From a virus: 64,000 nucleotides of DNA. The DNA lies in the IMG/VR virus record IMGVR_UViG_3300031885_000003, positions 18,854-82,853 of that record; one strand, written 5' to 3'. The translations under genes were made by a program, and so were the position numbers. Below the pieces are notes generated by a model. That model was given only the letters and a program-made list of their open reading frames with translations. It ran no database searches and was not told where the DNA came from. Positions 31,897 to 39,310 of this stretch are shown piece by piece (position 1 is the stretch's first letter; the number at the start of each line of letters is the position of its first letter).

Positions 31897-32251
31897 GCAG
31901 GAATTGAAAGATACCATTGCGAGTTTGAGTGCTGACAACGACTGCCTCAAGGAAGACACCACGGCACTGGGACTAGAAGCGGACCAGCTGAAGGAGGCGC
32001 TGGCGACGGCGAAGGAAGAACAGGAAGGGGCACAAGAAGAATCAGACGGCAACACAGATCGCCGTCCAACAATTGAGGAGCTTGAAGCGATCCTTGGTAG
32101 AGATGACGAGACGGCTGTTGACATTTTGCCGAACGGCGAAGTTGTCGTAGAACGGCGACCGCGATCTGACGATAACCCGAAACCACTTACTTTCCGCGAT
32201 AATCTTGGGGGTGAATATACACCGGATGTAACGATGAGAGGAGAGACATGA
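31883..32251 (+). CDS. Coiled-coil protein (122 aa)
   Basis: A GTG at 31883 lies six bases after AAGGAG; the ATG at 31877 directly abuts that site and is less likely. Residues about 5-50 form a coiled coil (ELKDTIASLSADNDCLKEDT), followed by an acidic and a polar tail. It overlaps the preceding gene by 14 bases. Unknown role. Confidence 0.55.
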   Translation: MITPEQELKDTIASLSADNDCLKEDTTALGLEADQLKEALATAKEEQEGAQEESDGNTDRRPTIEELEAILGRDDETAVDILPNGEVVVERRPRSDDNPKPLTFRDNLGGEYTPDVTMRGET

Positions 32252-32364
32252 TGCTTGGATTTGCGATCTCATTGTCGATAATAGATGTAATCCTGACCTT
32301 GATAATTATTTCTAATGAACTGTACCGCATAGCCAACGCGCTTGAGTGGAGAAAGGACAAGTGA
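32248..32364 (+). CDS. Single-span membrane microprotein (38 aa)
   Basis: GGAGAG precedes a double ATG. The peptide is mostly one hydrophobic helix (FAISLSIIDVILTLIIISNE) with a charged end. Coupled by overlaps on both sides. It may be a small membrane regulator or holin-like peptide. Confidence 0.55.
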   Translation: MMLGFAISLSIIDVILTLIIISNELYRIANALEWRKDK

Positions 32365-32528
32365 TGGGACCGAATGTGTTGACGTTCCTAAACCAGTTTC
32401 AGAAATATAGTCAGTACCAACTGGACCACATGCCATATGAGATTCTACGCAGTCTAGTAACTGATTACCTGAAGACAGTCGCAGCCGATGCCGCTAGGTT
32501 AGGCAGCAAGAAAGGAGAGAGAACGTGA
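32364..32528 (+). CDS. Small protein, paralogue of 31723 gene (54 aa)
   Basis: MGPNVLTFLNQFQKYSQYQL shows the same blocks as the gene at 31723, lying 640 bases downstream. A one-base overlap links it to the membrane microprotein gene. Confidence 0.65.
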   Translation: MGPNVLTFLNQFQKYSQYQLDHMPYEILRSLVTDYLKTVAADAARLGSKKGERT

Positions 32529-32971
32529 GTAAATTTAGGATTGAATACCGCACCGTCAATTGTCACAAGGGGCCGCAGGACACGGGCGGCCTGGTGACGC
32601 ATGAGCAATATGAAGTCTGTACGGAAGACGATTGTATTGCGATTTTCTTCAACGCAAAACTTGCGCAAGAGTATGTTGCCCTTCGCGCCGACAACGACCG
32701 CCTCCTCGCGCCCGCCGAGGTGTTCCCGCTATGGACATACATCAAAGAGGAAGTCGAGGTTAGGAAATGGAGTATCAACATGTTGTGCCGTGCATCGGGG
32801 TTGACCATTTTTATAATTGAGGCAATATCTCGGCGGGAACCCATCACCCCCGAGATCGCCGCCGCCCTTGGCCGCGCGTTCGGCACTTGCGCGGAAAGGT
32901 GGCTGAATTTTGACCGCCGGTGGCAGAAACGGAAACAGGCGCTCGCGCAGGCGGAAGGAGAGGCACCGTGA
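32525..32971 (+). CDS. HTH-containing protein (148 aa)
   Basis: The GTG start overlaps the upstream stop (GTGA). The C-terminal part (about residues 75-135) has an HTH of the HigA-like kind (WSINMLCRASGLTIFIIEAI, then ITPEIAAALGRAFGT). The N-terminal part is a mixed domain. A regulator in the accessory operon; no toxin partner is obvious. Confidence 0.6.
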   Translation: MSKFRIEYRTVNCHKGPQDTGGLVTHEQYEVCTEDDCIAIFFNAKLAQEYVALRADNDRLLAPAEVFPLWTYIKEEVEVRKWSINMLCRASGLTIFIIEAISRREPITPEIAAALGRAFGTCAERWLNFDRRWQKRKQALAQAEGEAP

Positions 32972-33168
32972 AGATCAAGCGGTACTGCACATGTGGCGGA
33001 TACCAGACCGGAACAATCGTGCGGATGCCCCGGTTACAGGCCCAAGCGGATGCAATCTGGGCGGAACATACCGGACCCGGCCATGCCCCGTGTGACGCCA
33101 AGACCGCGACAAATGCGAGGCGTAACCAGGAGCGCCGCGCCGAGAGGGCGGAAGGAGAGGCGACGTGA
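32968..33168 (+). CDS. Small Cys/His-rich protein (66 aa)
   Basis: A GTG start at the end of the previous gene follows GGAGAG. CTCGGYQTG and a HTGPGHAPC stretch suggest a single metal site; the C-terminus is basic. This is a common form of small phage protein with unknown role. Confidence 0.55.
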   Translation: MKIKRYCTCGGYQTGTIVRMPRLQAQADAIWAEHTGPGHAPCDAKTATNARRNQERRAERAEGEAT

Positions 33169-33392
33169 ATCAGGAACGTATAGATAATCTGTTAAGCGGT
33201 ATCCGAAACGTCGCGTTAGCTCTTAGGAAGACAATCGAGAATCCCGAACCAGGCGACTCCGTTAGAAAGTTGAGCGAGGAAGAATGGATCGAACTTTATA
33301 GACTCGTTGGGCTTCTTCAAAAAAACGTGCAACAGATTCAGCAGGAACAGGGGTTGCCATTATTGATGGTCGAAACGGAGAAAGGGACGTGA
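33165..33392 (+). CDS. Hypothetical helical protein (75 aa)
   Basis: The GTG start follows GGAGAG and overlaps the upstream stop (GTGA). The product is helical with an amphipathic C-terminus (LYRLVGLLQKNVQQIQQEQG). Unknown. Confidence 0.5.
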   Translation: MNQERIDNLLSGIRNVALALRKTIENPEPGDSVRKLSEEEWIELYRLVGLLQKNVQQIQQEQGLPLLMVETEKGT

Positions 33393-33721
33393 TGAGCATG
33401 AATGAACTTGCACACCAGATTCATGAATACGCCAAGGATAAAGGCTGGTACGACACGCACCCGAGCGTCGGTGAAATGTTGGCAAATGTCCACGCCGAAG
33501 TTAGCGAGGCGCTGGAAGAGTGGCGCAACGACCACATGGGCAAGTATTTTGGAGAAGGCCACGATTGTAAGCCGTGCGGTTTTCCCTCAGAGATGGCCGA
33601 CATCATTATCCGCGTGCTGGACATCTGCGCGTCGTTCGACATCGACATCGACGCGGAAGTGTCGGCTAAGATGCAATACAACCAGACGCGCCCTTACCGC
33701 CACGGGGGCAAACTAGCATGA
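33389..33721 (+). CDS. MazG-like nucleotide pyrophosphohydrolase (110 aa)
   Basis: VHAEVSEALEEWRNDHMG and SEMADIIIRVLDIC match the metal-binding helices of MazG/dUTPase-superfamily enzymes (Glu and Asp residues spaced E..E..E..D). Such enzymes cut nucleoside triphosphates and are used by phages to adjust nucleotide pools or stress signals. Accessory operon of element B. Confidence 0.75.
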   Translation: MMSMNELAHQIHEYAKDKGWYDTHPSVGEMLANVHAEVSEALEEWRNDHMGKYFGEGHDCKPCGFPSEMADIIIRVLDICASFDIDIDAEVSAKMQYNQTRPYRHGGKLA

Positions 33722-34182
33722 AACCCATCGGCGTAGTCCAATCCGCCCCGGCTGTGCGCGGCCTACTCGACGGCGGGACCGTGCTGTGGGTGCCAGCTAC
33801 AAAAGATCCATCATGTACGCGGATCTTTTGGGTTGAGAATGAAACGACATTCCCCAATGGCAAATACACGGGGTGGGTCAAGGATTGCGGTGCGCCTTTC
33901 TTGATTCCCATTAAACCGCCCGTTCAGTCCGGCGATGTGGTATGGATCAAAGAGACGTGGTGCGAAATACCGTGGGAAGACGGTATGGGCAAACGATCTA
34001 CACGGGTTCTGTATCGGGCGATAGAACCGGAACTATTTGACCGCACTGTCGGCGATAAATGGCGTTCCCCCGTCACCATGCCCCACTGGGCCTCGCGTTT
34101 CGAGCGCATCGTCACGGCTATCGGCATGGAGCGGCGGGACGGCATGTGGCAGTGGCGGATCGAGACGGAGATAACACCATGA
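33718..34182 (+). CDS. ASCH-like phage protein (154 aa)
   Basis: The block SGDVVWIKETWCEIPW and the following beta-strand pattern match the ASCH-type phage family seen more fully at 36130 (PGDLCYIRERQ). The usual first part (CTRRVV) is absent. ASCH domains bind nucleic acids or modified bases. It overlaps both neighbours by four bases. Confidence 0.6.
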   Translation: MKPIGVVQSAPAVRGLLDGGTVLWVPATKDPSCTRIFWVENETTFPNGKYTGWVKDCGAPFLIPIKPPVQSGDVVWIKETWCEIPWEDGMGKRSTRVLYRAIEPELFDRTVGDKWRSPVTMPHWASRFERIVTAIGMERRDGMWQWRIETEITP

Positions 34183-34523
34183 TGCCACCAAGGCATGTAT
34201 GCAAAATGAAGCCGCTCAATGCCTATATCCGTGGATATCGGAATGGCGTTCAGTGGGCGGAAAAAGAGATTGCGGATTACAAATCAGCACTAGATAAGAT
34301 GTTTACAATCGCCCTTGACGCTATCGGAAACAAGAGCGAAACGATTGCCGTTCGGGATGTGCTAGTTAAGGATAATTGGGAATTGCGCAAGCGGGTGGCG
34401 GAATTGGAATCAGCCTGTGAATCGAGCACCCTTAACCCCGTTGATAGCAAGACTATAGTAGCAATTGACCCCCTAAAAACGAGCACCCCATTGGGGATCG
34501 CTGAAAAAAGCGGGCAGGCATGA
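34179..34523 (+). CDS. Protein whose C-terminus lies in a 77-base repeat (114 aa)
   Basis: The start overlaps the upstream stop (ATGATG). Residues about 10-75 form helices with a coiled coil (LVKDNWELRKRVAELESA). The last third (about residues 79-105) is encoded by the 77-base repeat also present in inverse orientation at 18168. That part may be an insertion that replaced the original end. Confidence 0.6.
   Translation: MMPPRHVCKMKPLNAYIRGYRNGVQWAEKEIADYKSALDKMFTIALDAIGNKSETIAVRDVLVKDNWELRKRVAELESACESSTLNPVDSKTIVAIDPLKTSTPLGIAEKSGQA
34414..34490 (-). repeat. 77-base repeat, inverted copy of 18168-18244
   Basis: It is the exact reverse complement of 18168-18244, here inside a reading frame that stays open. 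See the finding on this repeat. Confidence 0.95.
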
Positions 34524-34726
34524 TTGATGGGCGCACTATTGTCTATACATACCGCGGCCAGGTTCAGCGCCGCGATAAGGGCGGGAAACTTTATTGGTGT
34601 TGTGGCTATAACGACTATTCCTATGGTCTCATGATGACGAAAAAGGAATGCCGCACCGAAGCCGCCGCCGAAGGTGTTAGAGCCGTATTCGTGGGCCGTG
34701 GTAAAGCGAAAGGTAGGCAGGCATGA
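34520..34726 (+). CDS. Hypothetical small protein (68 aa)
   Basis: Coupled to the preceding gene (ATGA). The sequence (VQRRDKGGKLYWCCGYNDYS) is rich in Tyr, Cys and Gly, with a basic tail. No family recognised. Confidence 0.55.
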   Translation: MIDGRTIVYTYRGQVQRRDKGGKLYWCCGYNDYSYGLMMTKKECRTEAAAEGVRAVFVGRGKAKGRQA

Positions 34727-34796
34727 AAGCAGAATACTGGGCGGTTTTCAAATGGGGGCGGCTGATGGACTGTGGCAGTGGAGGATAGAGACGTGA
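34723..34796 (+). pseudogene. Remnant of an ASCH-like gene end
   Basis: In the frame starting at 34752 one reads ADGLWQWRIET and a stop, matching DGMWQWRIET at the end of the gene at 33718. The upstream part of the gene is missing, and the residual frame is only 14 codons. A 21-codon frame starting at 34723 runs across it in another frame and is not credible as a gene. Confidence 0.55.
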
Positions 34797-34987
34797 GCAC
34801 AACGCGCGGACCAATAGACTTGGTTTGTGATGAATGCCAGAATTGGAAGGGTGGCAACCCCGGCGAGACGGCACGATTTATTCGGAAACTCTATAGAGCC
34901 GATGGATGGGAACGCTATAGGATTGATGGGGAACTGAAAGATTTATGTCCCGCGTGTCTCGGGAAGGACGAAGGATATTGGTGGTAG
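34793..34987 (+). CDS. Small zinc-ribbon protein (64 aa)
   Basis: The GTG at 34793 follows GGAGG by about eight bases, which decides the start. CDECQNW and CPACLG form a four-Cys site around a short helical domain. Unknown role. Confidence 0.6.
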   Translation: MSTTRGPIDLVCDECQNWKGGNPGETARFIRKLYRADGWERYRIDGELKDLCPACLGKDEGYWW

Positions 34988-35003
34988 AGAAAGGTGGGCA
35001 GGT

Positions 35004-35222
35004 ATGAGCGCAACACAACGGCGGGCGAAACGCGAGGCGCGGGAAGCATATGAGCGGGCGCACCAAGAGCGGGTCGAGTGTGAGAGCGCGATCTTGGCGT
35101 CCTACCGCGGTAGCCTGGTTCCACGCCACCCACAACGGGTCATAAAAGCATTCTACCGCGCGCTGCTTGCCGCCGAACGTGACGCCAAGGCCGCACTGGA
35201 TGCGGCGAAGGAGGGAATATGA
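35004..35222 (+). CDS. Small helical, basic protein (72 aa)
   Basis: A single charged helical protein (RRAKREAREAYERAHQERVE) ending AALDAAKEGI. The last residues resemble the end of the gene at 35219 (AALDTVKEKL), suggesting exchange between neighbours. Coupled to the next gene by ATGA. Confidence 0.55.
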   Translation: MSATQRRAKREAREAYERAHQERVECESAILASYRGSLVPRHPQRVIKAFYRALLAAERDAKAALDAAKEGI

Positions 35223-35491
35223 GCACGTCAACCCCTGCTCGCATACGGGCATGGGCTACGCGGCGGCGTCTTTATGGTGCAAGCGGCCACCGCGGCTCAT
35301 ATGTCAGACACAAAGCAATACTCTGTGTTCGTTGTGAACGCATGACGCGGCTCATCGTGAAATTATATGCGGAGGGAACATTAAGCGAAGGGCAAGCGGC
35401 GAAAGCCACTGGACGTGGCCGCGTCTGGTTGCGAATAGCCGCCGAAACTGAGGCTGAGGCCGCACTGGATACGGTGAAGGAGAAACTATGA
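35219..35491 (+). CDS. Small DNA-binding-like protein, paralogue 2 (90 aa)
   Basis: Blocks RAWATRRRLYGASGHRGSY and LSEGQAAKATGRGRVWLRIA are near-copies of those at 29717-29983. A CVRCER knuckle separates them. It shares the HTH-like end with its paralogue. The two copies are 5.5 kb apart in the same direction. Confidence 0.6.
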   Translation: MSTSTPARIRAWATRRRLYGASGHRGSYVRHKAILCVRCERMTRLIVKLYAEGTLSEGQAAKATGRGRVWLRIAAETEAEAALDTVKEKL

Positions 35492-35874
35492 GCACAAGGG
35501 ATAAACAGCAATTGATCCGTGCGGCGAATAAACTCAAATGGGTACGGGCGCTGATTGATCGCGTGAGCACGTTCGGCATATTTGAAGAAGCCACTGAAGG
35601 ATTTGTCTGTACTGAAATCGGGTTAGGCGTAGTGCACGCTATGGGTAGTGAAAAACGGTGGAGTATCACGCACCTAAATAGCGGCTGCAAAGTGGGACGA
35701 TTTCTAAATACGAAACGGGATGCGTTTGTTGCGGCATTGCAGTTGTCGCGATTACTTGATTTTAAACAAGGCGAGATCGATGTGCTCGCAGAAGCAAAAC
35801 GGCGCAGTATCATGACTGCACAGATAATGGCAATTACGGAAGATCCATATCGAAAAAAGGAGAAACCATGCTAA
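35488..35874 (+). CDS. Hypothetical protein (128 aa)
   Basis: Start is coupled to the upstream stop. A helical N-terminal part (LIRAANKLKWVRALIDRVST) is followed by a beta-like middle and a helical end. Accessory operon; unknown. Confidence 0.55.
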   Translation: MSTRDKQQLIRAANKLKWVRALIDRVSTFGIFEEATEGFVCTEIGLGVVHAMGSEKRWSITHLNSGCKVGRFLNTKRDAFVAALQLSRLLDFKQGEIDVLAEAKRRSIMTAQIMAITEDPYRKKEKPC

Positions 35875-35930
35875 TACAAAATCATGTAACCGATATGCGT
35901 AAAGACGCAACGGCGAAGGAGAAAGTATGA
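35868..35930 (+). CDS. Possible 20-residue microprotein
   Basis: AAAAAAGGAGAAACC precedes the ATG and the stop overlaps the next start, so translation as a coupler is plausible. The peptide itself is nondescript. Confidence 0.3.
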   Translation: MLIQNHVTDMRKDATAKEKV

Positions 35931-36127
35931 AAGACTGGCCCGGTAAATGCCCCTACTGTGGTGGAACCACAGGGTTATACATGAAAACCAAGGCCGATGT
36001 GACTCAGTGGGTGCTATGGAATGGCGAAATTGAGGACACGGAAATAGGAATTGTGACACTCCGCAAACGCGCGGAATGTATAGACTGCGGGCGCATCGTT
36101 ACGATACCAGGCACGGCAAAGGAGTAG
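35927..36127 (+). CDS. Zinc-ribbon protein (66 aa)
   Basis: CPYCGG near the start and CIDCGR near the end form a clear zinc ribbon around a beta-rich middle. Start coupled to the preceding stop (ATGA). Unknown role. Confidence 0.6.
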   Translation: MKDWPGKCPYCGGTTGLYMKTKADVTQWVLWNGEIEDTEIGIVTLRKRAECIDCGRIVTIPGTAKE

Positions 36128-36129
36128 GC

Positions 36130-36822
36130 ATGACCGACAAGCCAATGAAACCGCTACTGATGTGCGGCCCCATGGTGCGGGCGTACATGGCGGGGCTCAA
36201 GTGGTGTACCCGCCGCGTAGTCGTGCCACAGCCGGAACAAGATGGAGATAGATTTTGGTGGCACGGCGATTGGGATACCCGTGGCGGGCCACACGCTGGC
36301 GTCTGTACACACGGCAAACCCGGTAACGGTGAACCAACGTGGACCCTAAAGGAAATTGCCGAACACGCCCGCTATCAGCCCGGCGATCTGTGCTACATCC
36401 GGGAACGTCAGCGGGTGATCGAGGTTAGGAGGCATCACCTTATCCGCGTCCGCTACGAAGCCGATGGGGCCGAAAGTGATTGGATTGAATACCCGGAGCG
36501 TTGCAAATGGAAACCTATCGTCGGCAAATGCCTACCTTATGGTGGTATCCGCGAAACTGCGCGGTTGTTTCCGCCGATCACGGACACGCGGGCCGAGCGA
36601 CTGTGGGATATTACGGAAGAAGATGCGATAGCCGAGGGCGTAGCAGAAGGGGAATGGTACGATTATGTGGAACATCAACAAATAGGTGGTGTAGCACTTC
36701 CATACGGGATTTTCGAGACGACATTTATGTGCCTATGGGATAGTCTCAACGCCGCACGCGGCTACCCCTTTTACAGCAACCCGTGCGTGTTCCGGTATGG
36801 GCTGGGGAAGGAAGAGGCATGA
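36130..36822 (+). CDS. ASCH-domain phage protein (230 aa)
   Basis: MKPLLMCGPMVRAYMAGLKW and CTRRVV at the start, PGDLCYIRERQ in the middle, RAERLWDITEEDAIAEGV and FMCLWDSLN near the end are the hallmarks of a widespread phage/prophage ASCH-superfamily protein. ASCH domains are linked to RNA or modified-base binding; the phage family's exact role is not settled. Related pieces occur at 33718 and 34752. Confidence 0.75.
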   Translation: MTDKPMKPLLMCGPMVRAYMAGLKWCTRRVVVPQPEQDGDRFWWHGDWDTRGGPHAGVCTHGKPGNGEPTWTLKEIAEHARYQPGDLCYIRERQRVIEVRRHHLIRVRYEADGAESDWIEYPERCKWKPIVGKCLPYGGIRETARLFPPITDTRAERLWDITEEDAIAEGVAEGEWYDYVEHQQIGGVALPYGIFETTFMCLWDSLNAARGYPFYSNPCVFRYGLGKEEA

Positions 36823-36986
36823 GCGATGTATGGCTTAGATATTTTTGTTGGCGCTGTAGGCTCTGGAATGCACTTGAAAAGTGCCGTTCATGTAAGGGTA
36901 CATGTTCACAACCAGGATCGAGAGCTAGTGCTGAAATTGCGATTGAAGCGCGAAAGCGTGGGGAACTATGGAAGGAGCAGGCATGA
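36819..36986 (+). CDS. Small Cys-rich protein (55 aa)
   Basis: FCWRCRLWNALEKCRSCKGTC has five Cys residues in the pattern of a short zinc knuckle, followed by a basic helix. Coupled to the upstream gene (ATGA) and to the next. Confidence 0.55.
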   Translation: MSDVWLRYFCWRCRLWNALEKCRSCKGTCSQPGSRASAEIAIEARKRGELWKEQA

Positions 36987-37249
36987 GCGGGAAAACGACA
37001 ACAATTAAGCCAGTCGTAAACCTTACGGCGACAGAGGAACTTCGCCTGATGTGCGGGCTAGATATTCCGCGGTGGGGCGGGTTCAACATCAAGGGTAAGT
37101 TGGTTTATGTTGGGCGAACTCGGAGCCAGGTTATTGCACAATTTGAGAAACACTACTGGGCTGGCTACTGGCGAGACTGCTATCGGCGCGGGTGCCGAAT
37201 CATACGCATCGGATTGATAGAACACGAGCATAAAGGGGATAGTAAATGA
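36983..37249 (+). CDS. Hypothetical basic protein (88 aa)
   Basis: A mixed protein with KLVYVGRTRSQVIAQFEKH and a basic RDCYRRGCRIIRIG segment. The GRT..QV.. pattern recalls GIY-YIG-like folds, but the GIY and YIG tripeptides are absent, so this is not claimed. Coupled both sides. Confidence 0.5.
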   Translation: MSGKTTTIKPVVNLTATEELRLMCGLDIPRWGGFNIKGKLVYVGRTRSQVIAQFEKHYWAGYWRDCYRRGCRIIRIGLIEHEHKGDSK

Positions 37250-38259
37250 GCGAGAAAACGAAAATTTCGTGGGCAGATGCAACGTGGAACCCGCTATCAA
37301 TGTTGTGTACGCCATGCAGTCCGGGTTGTGACCATTGCTGGCATCTGCGCATGGCAAAACGGCAAGCCGCCAATTCCGCATTGCCCGTTGAAGTTCGCAT
37401 TGCATGTGCGGGCGAAACTGGACCCGTACTCACGAGTCGGGTGAGTCAGCCGTTGCAGTGGAAGACGCCGAAAACCATAGCGGTGCAACTCATGGGCGAC
37501 TTGTTTCATGAGTCGGTAGAACCATGGATGCAATACGAGGTCTATAGGCGGATGGCTCTTGCGCCTCAGCACACGTACATGATGTGTACGAAACGGGCTG
37601 AGATTATGGCGGCGCGTGTGCCAGACATTATGTTTCATTTACGGCGCAATGAAAGCGCGTTTAATCCCGGCATCTTGGCGAAGGGGTATTTGGAAAACAT
37701 CGCCCACGGCGTCACCGTCTGCAACCAAGCGGAAACCGCTAAACTGGCCATACTCTGCCGGATGGCTGGCAAACTGTGGGTGAGCTACGAACCCGCGTTG
37801 TCCGCAGTGGATTTTACGCCGTGGCCTTATCGGCGGGTGGAATGTCATTGCCCTGAGCCAAAGATTCTGTACCATGATCCACAGGAATTGGTGTCTGAAT
37901 GCCGAAGCAAAGAAACTACAAATCGCCTCTCCCTCGTTGTCGCCGGCGGCGAGACTGGCCCCGGCGCACGGCCCGCACACCCCCAGTGGTTTCGCAAAGT
38001 GCGCGATGACTGCAAAGCCGCGGGGACGCCGCTCCATCTGAAAAGCCTCGGGGAATGGAGCACACAGAAGCCCCGAGTTTACGCAGGCGAATGGGGAACG
38101 CTCGATGAGAATGGCGAGTATTGGAGTCGGACAACGCCGTGGAACGGACGCACAGGCGTAGATAGCGAGACCGGAGAAGTTTTGGTCTATCGCATCGGCA
38201 AAGCCCTTGCGGGCCGCGTGCTGGATGGGCAGGAGCACGACGGGGGGATTGCGTGGTGA
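37246..38259 (+). CDS. Gp37/Gp68 (DUF5131) family protein (337 aa)
   Basis: ISWADATWNPLSMLCTPCSP and GCDHCW at the start are the family hallmark, with the Cys cluster arranged as in radical-SAM-type iron-sulphur enzymes. The middle has MGDLFHESVEPW and MMCTKRAEIM, also typical. Its biochemical function is not known; phages and mobile elements carry it widely. It ends the accessory operon before an A-rich gap. Confidence 0.75.
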   Translation: MSEKTKISWADATWNPLSMLCTPCSPGCDHCWHLRMAKRQAANSALPVEVRIACAGETGPVLTSRVSQPLQWKTPKTIAVQLMGDLFHESVEPWMQYEVYRRMALAPQHTYMMCTKRAEIMAARVPDIMFHLRRNESAFNPGILAKGYLENIAHGVTVCNQAETAKLAILCRMAGKLWVSYEPALSAVDFTPWPYRRVECHCPEPKILYHDPQELVSECRSKETTNRLSLVVAGGETGPGARPAHPQWFRKVRDDCKAAGTPLHLKSLGEWSTQKPRVYAGEWGTLDENGEYWSRTTPWNGRTGVDSETGEVLVYRIGKALAGRVLDGQEHDGGIAW

Positions 38260-38316
38260 AAGAAAGAAACGAAAAGTAGCAAAAGAAAAGAAAGAAAAAT
38301 CAGGAGGTATACGGAA

Positions 38317-38460
38317 ATGGATAAGATAACTGACAAGATTGCGGAAATGTGGGAGTATGGCGCATGGATGCAGTTGACCCTACTATATTTGGGGCTAATC
38401 GCCTTTTTGTCTGTCGTGACTTATTTGTATATGAGGTTCGGCGGACCGGAAGGGCTATGA
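38317..38460 (+). CDS. Single-span membrane protein (47 aa)
   Basis: AGGAGG lies ten bases upstream of the ATG. After a short amphipathic start, residues about 18-38 form one membrane helix (LTLLYLGLIAFLSVVTYLY). Unknown; possibly a small regulator of the envelope or of lysis. Confidence 0.55.
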   Translation: MDKITDKIAEMWEYGAWMQLTLLYLGLIAFLSVVTYLYMRFGGPEGL

Positions 38461-38475
38461 ATATCAAAATAATCT

Positions 38476-38495
38476 CTTGACGTTTTGGGGAACAC
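38476..38495 (+). promoter_or_regulatory. Phage motif CTTGAC-N6-GGGAACAC (copy 1)
   Basis: It lies just upstream of the gene at 38502 and has the same spacing as copies at 43332 and 47061. No -10 box sits at sigma-70 distance. Confidence 0.55.
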
Positions 38496-38501
38496 GCGCG
38501 T

Positions 38502-38717
38502 ATGACTAAGAAGTCTCAGAACCCAAAAGGGCTAAACGCTAACCGTATGTACCGAGCACGATACCGGCAAAAGGCCAGCGGGATTGAGCTTGTTGAGGTA
38601 GGCCGAAATGAGTTGCAGCAGTTCCGCAAACATGGGCGGATACCGCTCGACGTATACCGGGAAATAATGCAAGATGAGGCCGATTGGGCGGAAGAACAAA
38701 TGGAGGGGGCGAGGTAG
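38502..38717 (+). CDS. Hypothetical basic protein (71 aa)
   Basis: A Lys/Asn-rich start and a GIELVEVGRNELQQFRKHGR middle, then an acidic end. It directly precedes the ParB-like gene and is preceded by the regulatory motif at 38476. It is probably part of the same transcript. Confidence 0.55.
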   Translation: MTKKSQNPKGLNANRMYRARYRQKASGIELVEVGRNELQQFRKHGRIPLDVYREIMQDEADWAEEQMEGAR

Positions 38718-38719
38718 GC

Positions 38720-39310
38720 ATGGCGGGTAATGCCCAAAAAAAGAAGCCCTATAATATCAAGGCTTTAGCCGACATTTCTCCTGATCCGAAAAATGCGAAT
38801 CGTGGTACCGAACGTGGCCTCGGGATGCTTGATCAATCACTCCGCACATACGGCGCAGGCCGCTCAATCCTATGCGACCGCAAGGGCGTGGTGATCGCCG
38901 GCAACAAGACACTCGAACGTGCTGCCGACATCGGCATGGACGTGGAGGTAATCCAGAGCGACGGCACCCGGCTCGTGGTGGTACAGCGGACCGACTTGGA
39001 CTTGGCGGAAGGCGGGGCCGCGCGTGAACTGGCCTATGCCGACAACCGGGCGGGGCAGGTCGGGCTTGACTGGGACCCGGCAGTATTGGCGGCGGACCTC
39101 GCGGCGGGGGTTGACCTGGACAAGTTCTGGCTACCGGGGGAGATGGAATTGATCGGGCCAGAAAAAGAGTCGGAACCGCTAGATGCCTCACCACAACTTG
39201 GCGCACTGGAATACCGGATCGTCGTGACGTGCCGGGACGAAGAACACCACGCCGAAGTCTTGTCGATGCTTCAAAAAGAAGGGCTTGAATGCAAAGTTTT
39301 GATATCGTAG
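38720..39310 (+). CDS. ParB-like nuclease-fold protein (196 aa)
   Basis: The N-terminal ParB/Srx pattern is visible: LADISPDPKNANR, then a YGAGRSILCDRKGVVIAGN loop (about residues 45-62). It is not a partitioning ParB: no HTH and no ParA partner. Here it is coupled to the ABC/GNAT gene by a 22-base overlap. In known phages, ParB-like proteins of this kind travel with DNA base-modification genes. Confidence 0.75.
   Translation: MAGNAQKKKPYNIKALADISPDPKNANRGTERGLGMLDQSLRTYGAGRSILCDRKGVVIAGNKTLERAADIGMDVEVIQSDGTRLVVVQRTDLDLAEGGAARELAYADNRAGQVGLDWDPAVLAADLAAGVDLDKFWLPGEMELIGPEKESEPLDASPQLGALEYRIVVTCRDEEHHAEVLSMLQKEGLECKVLIS

Noticed and set aside
36983-37249. GIY-YIG nuclease
   Set aside because: A weak GRT...QV pattern was noticed, but the GIY and YIG motifs and the catalytic Arg/Glu arrangement are missing.
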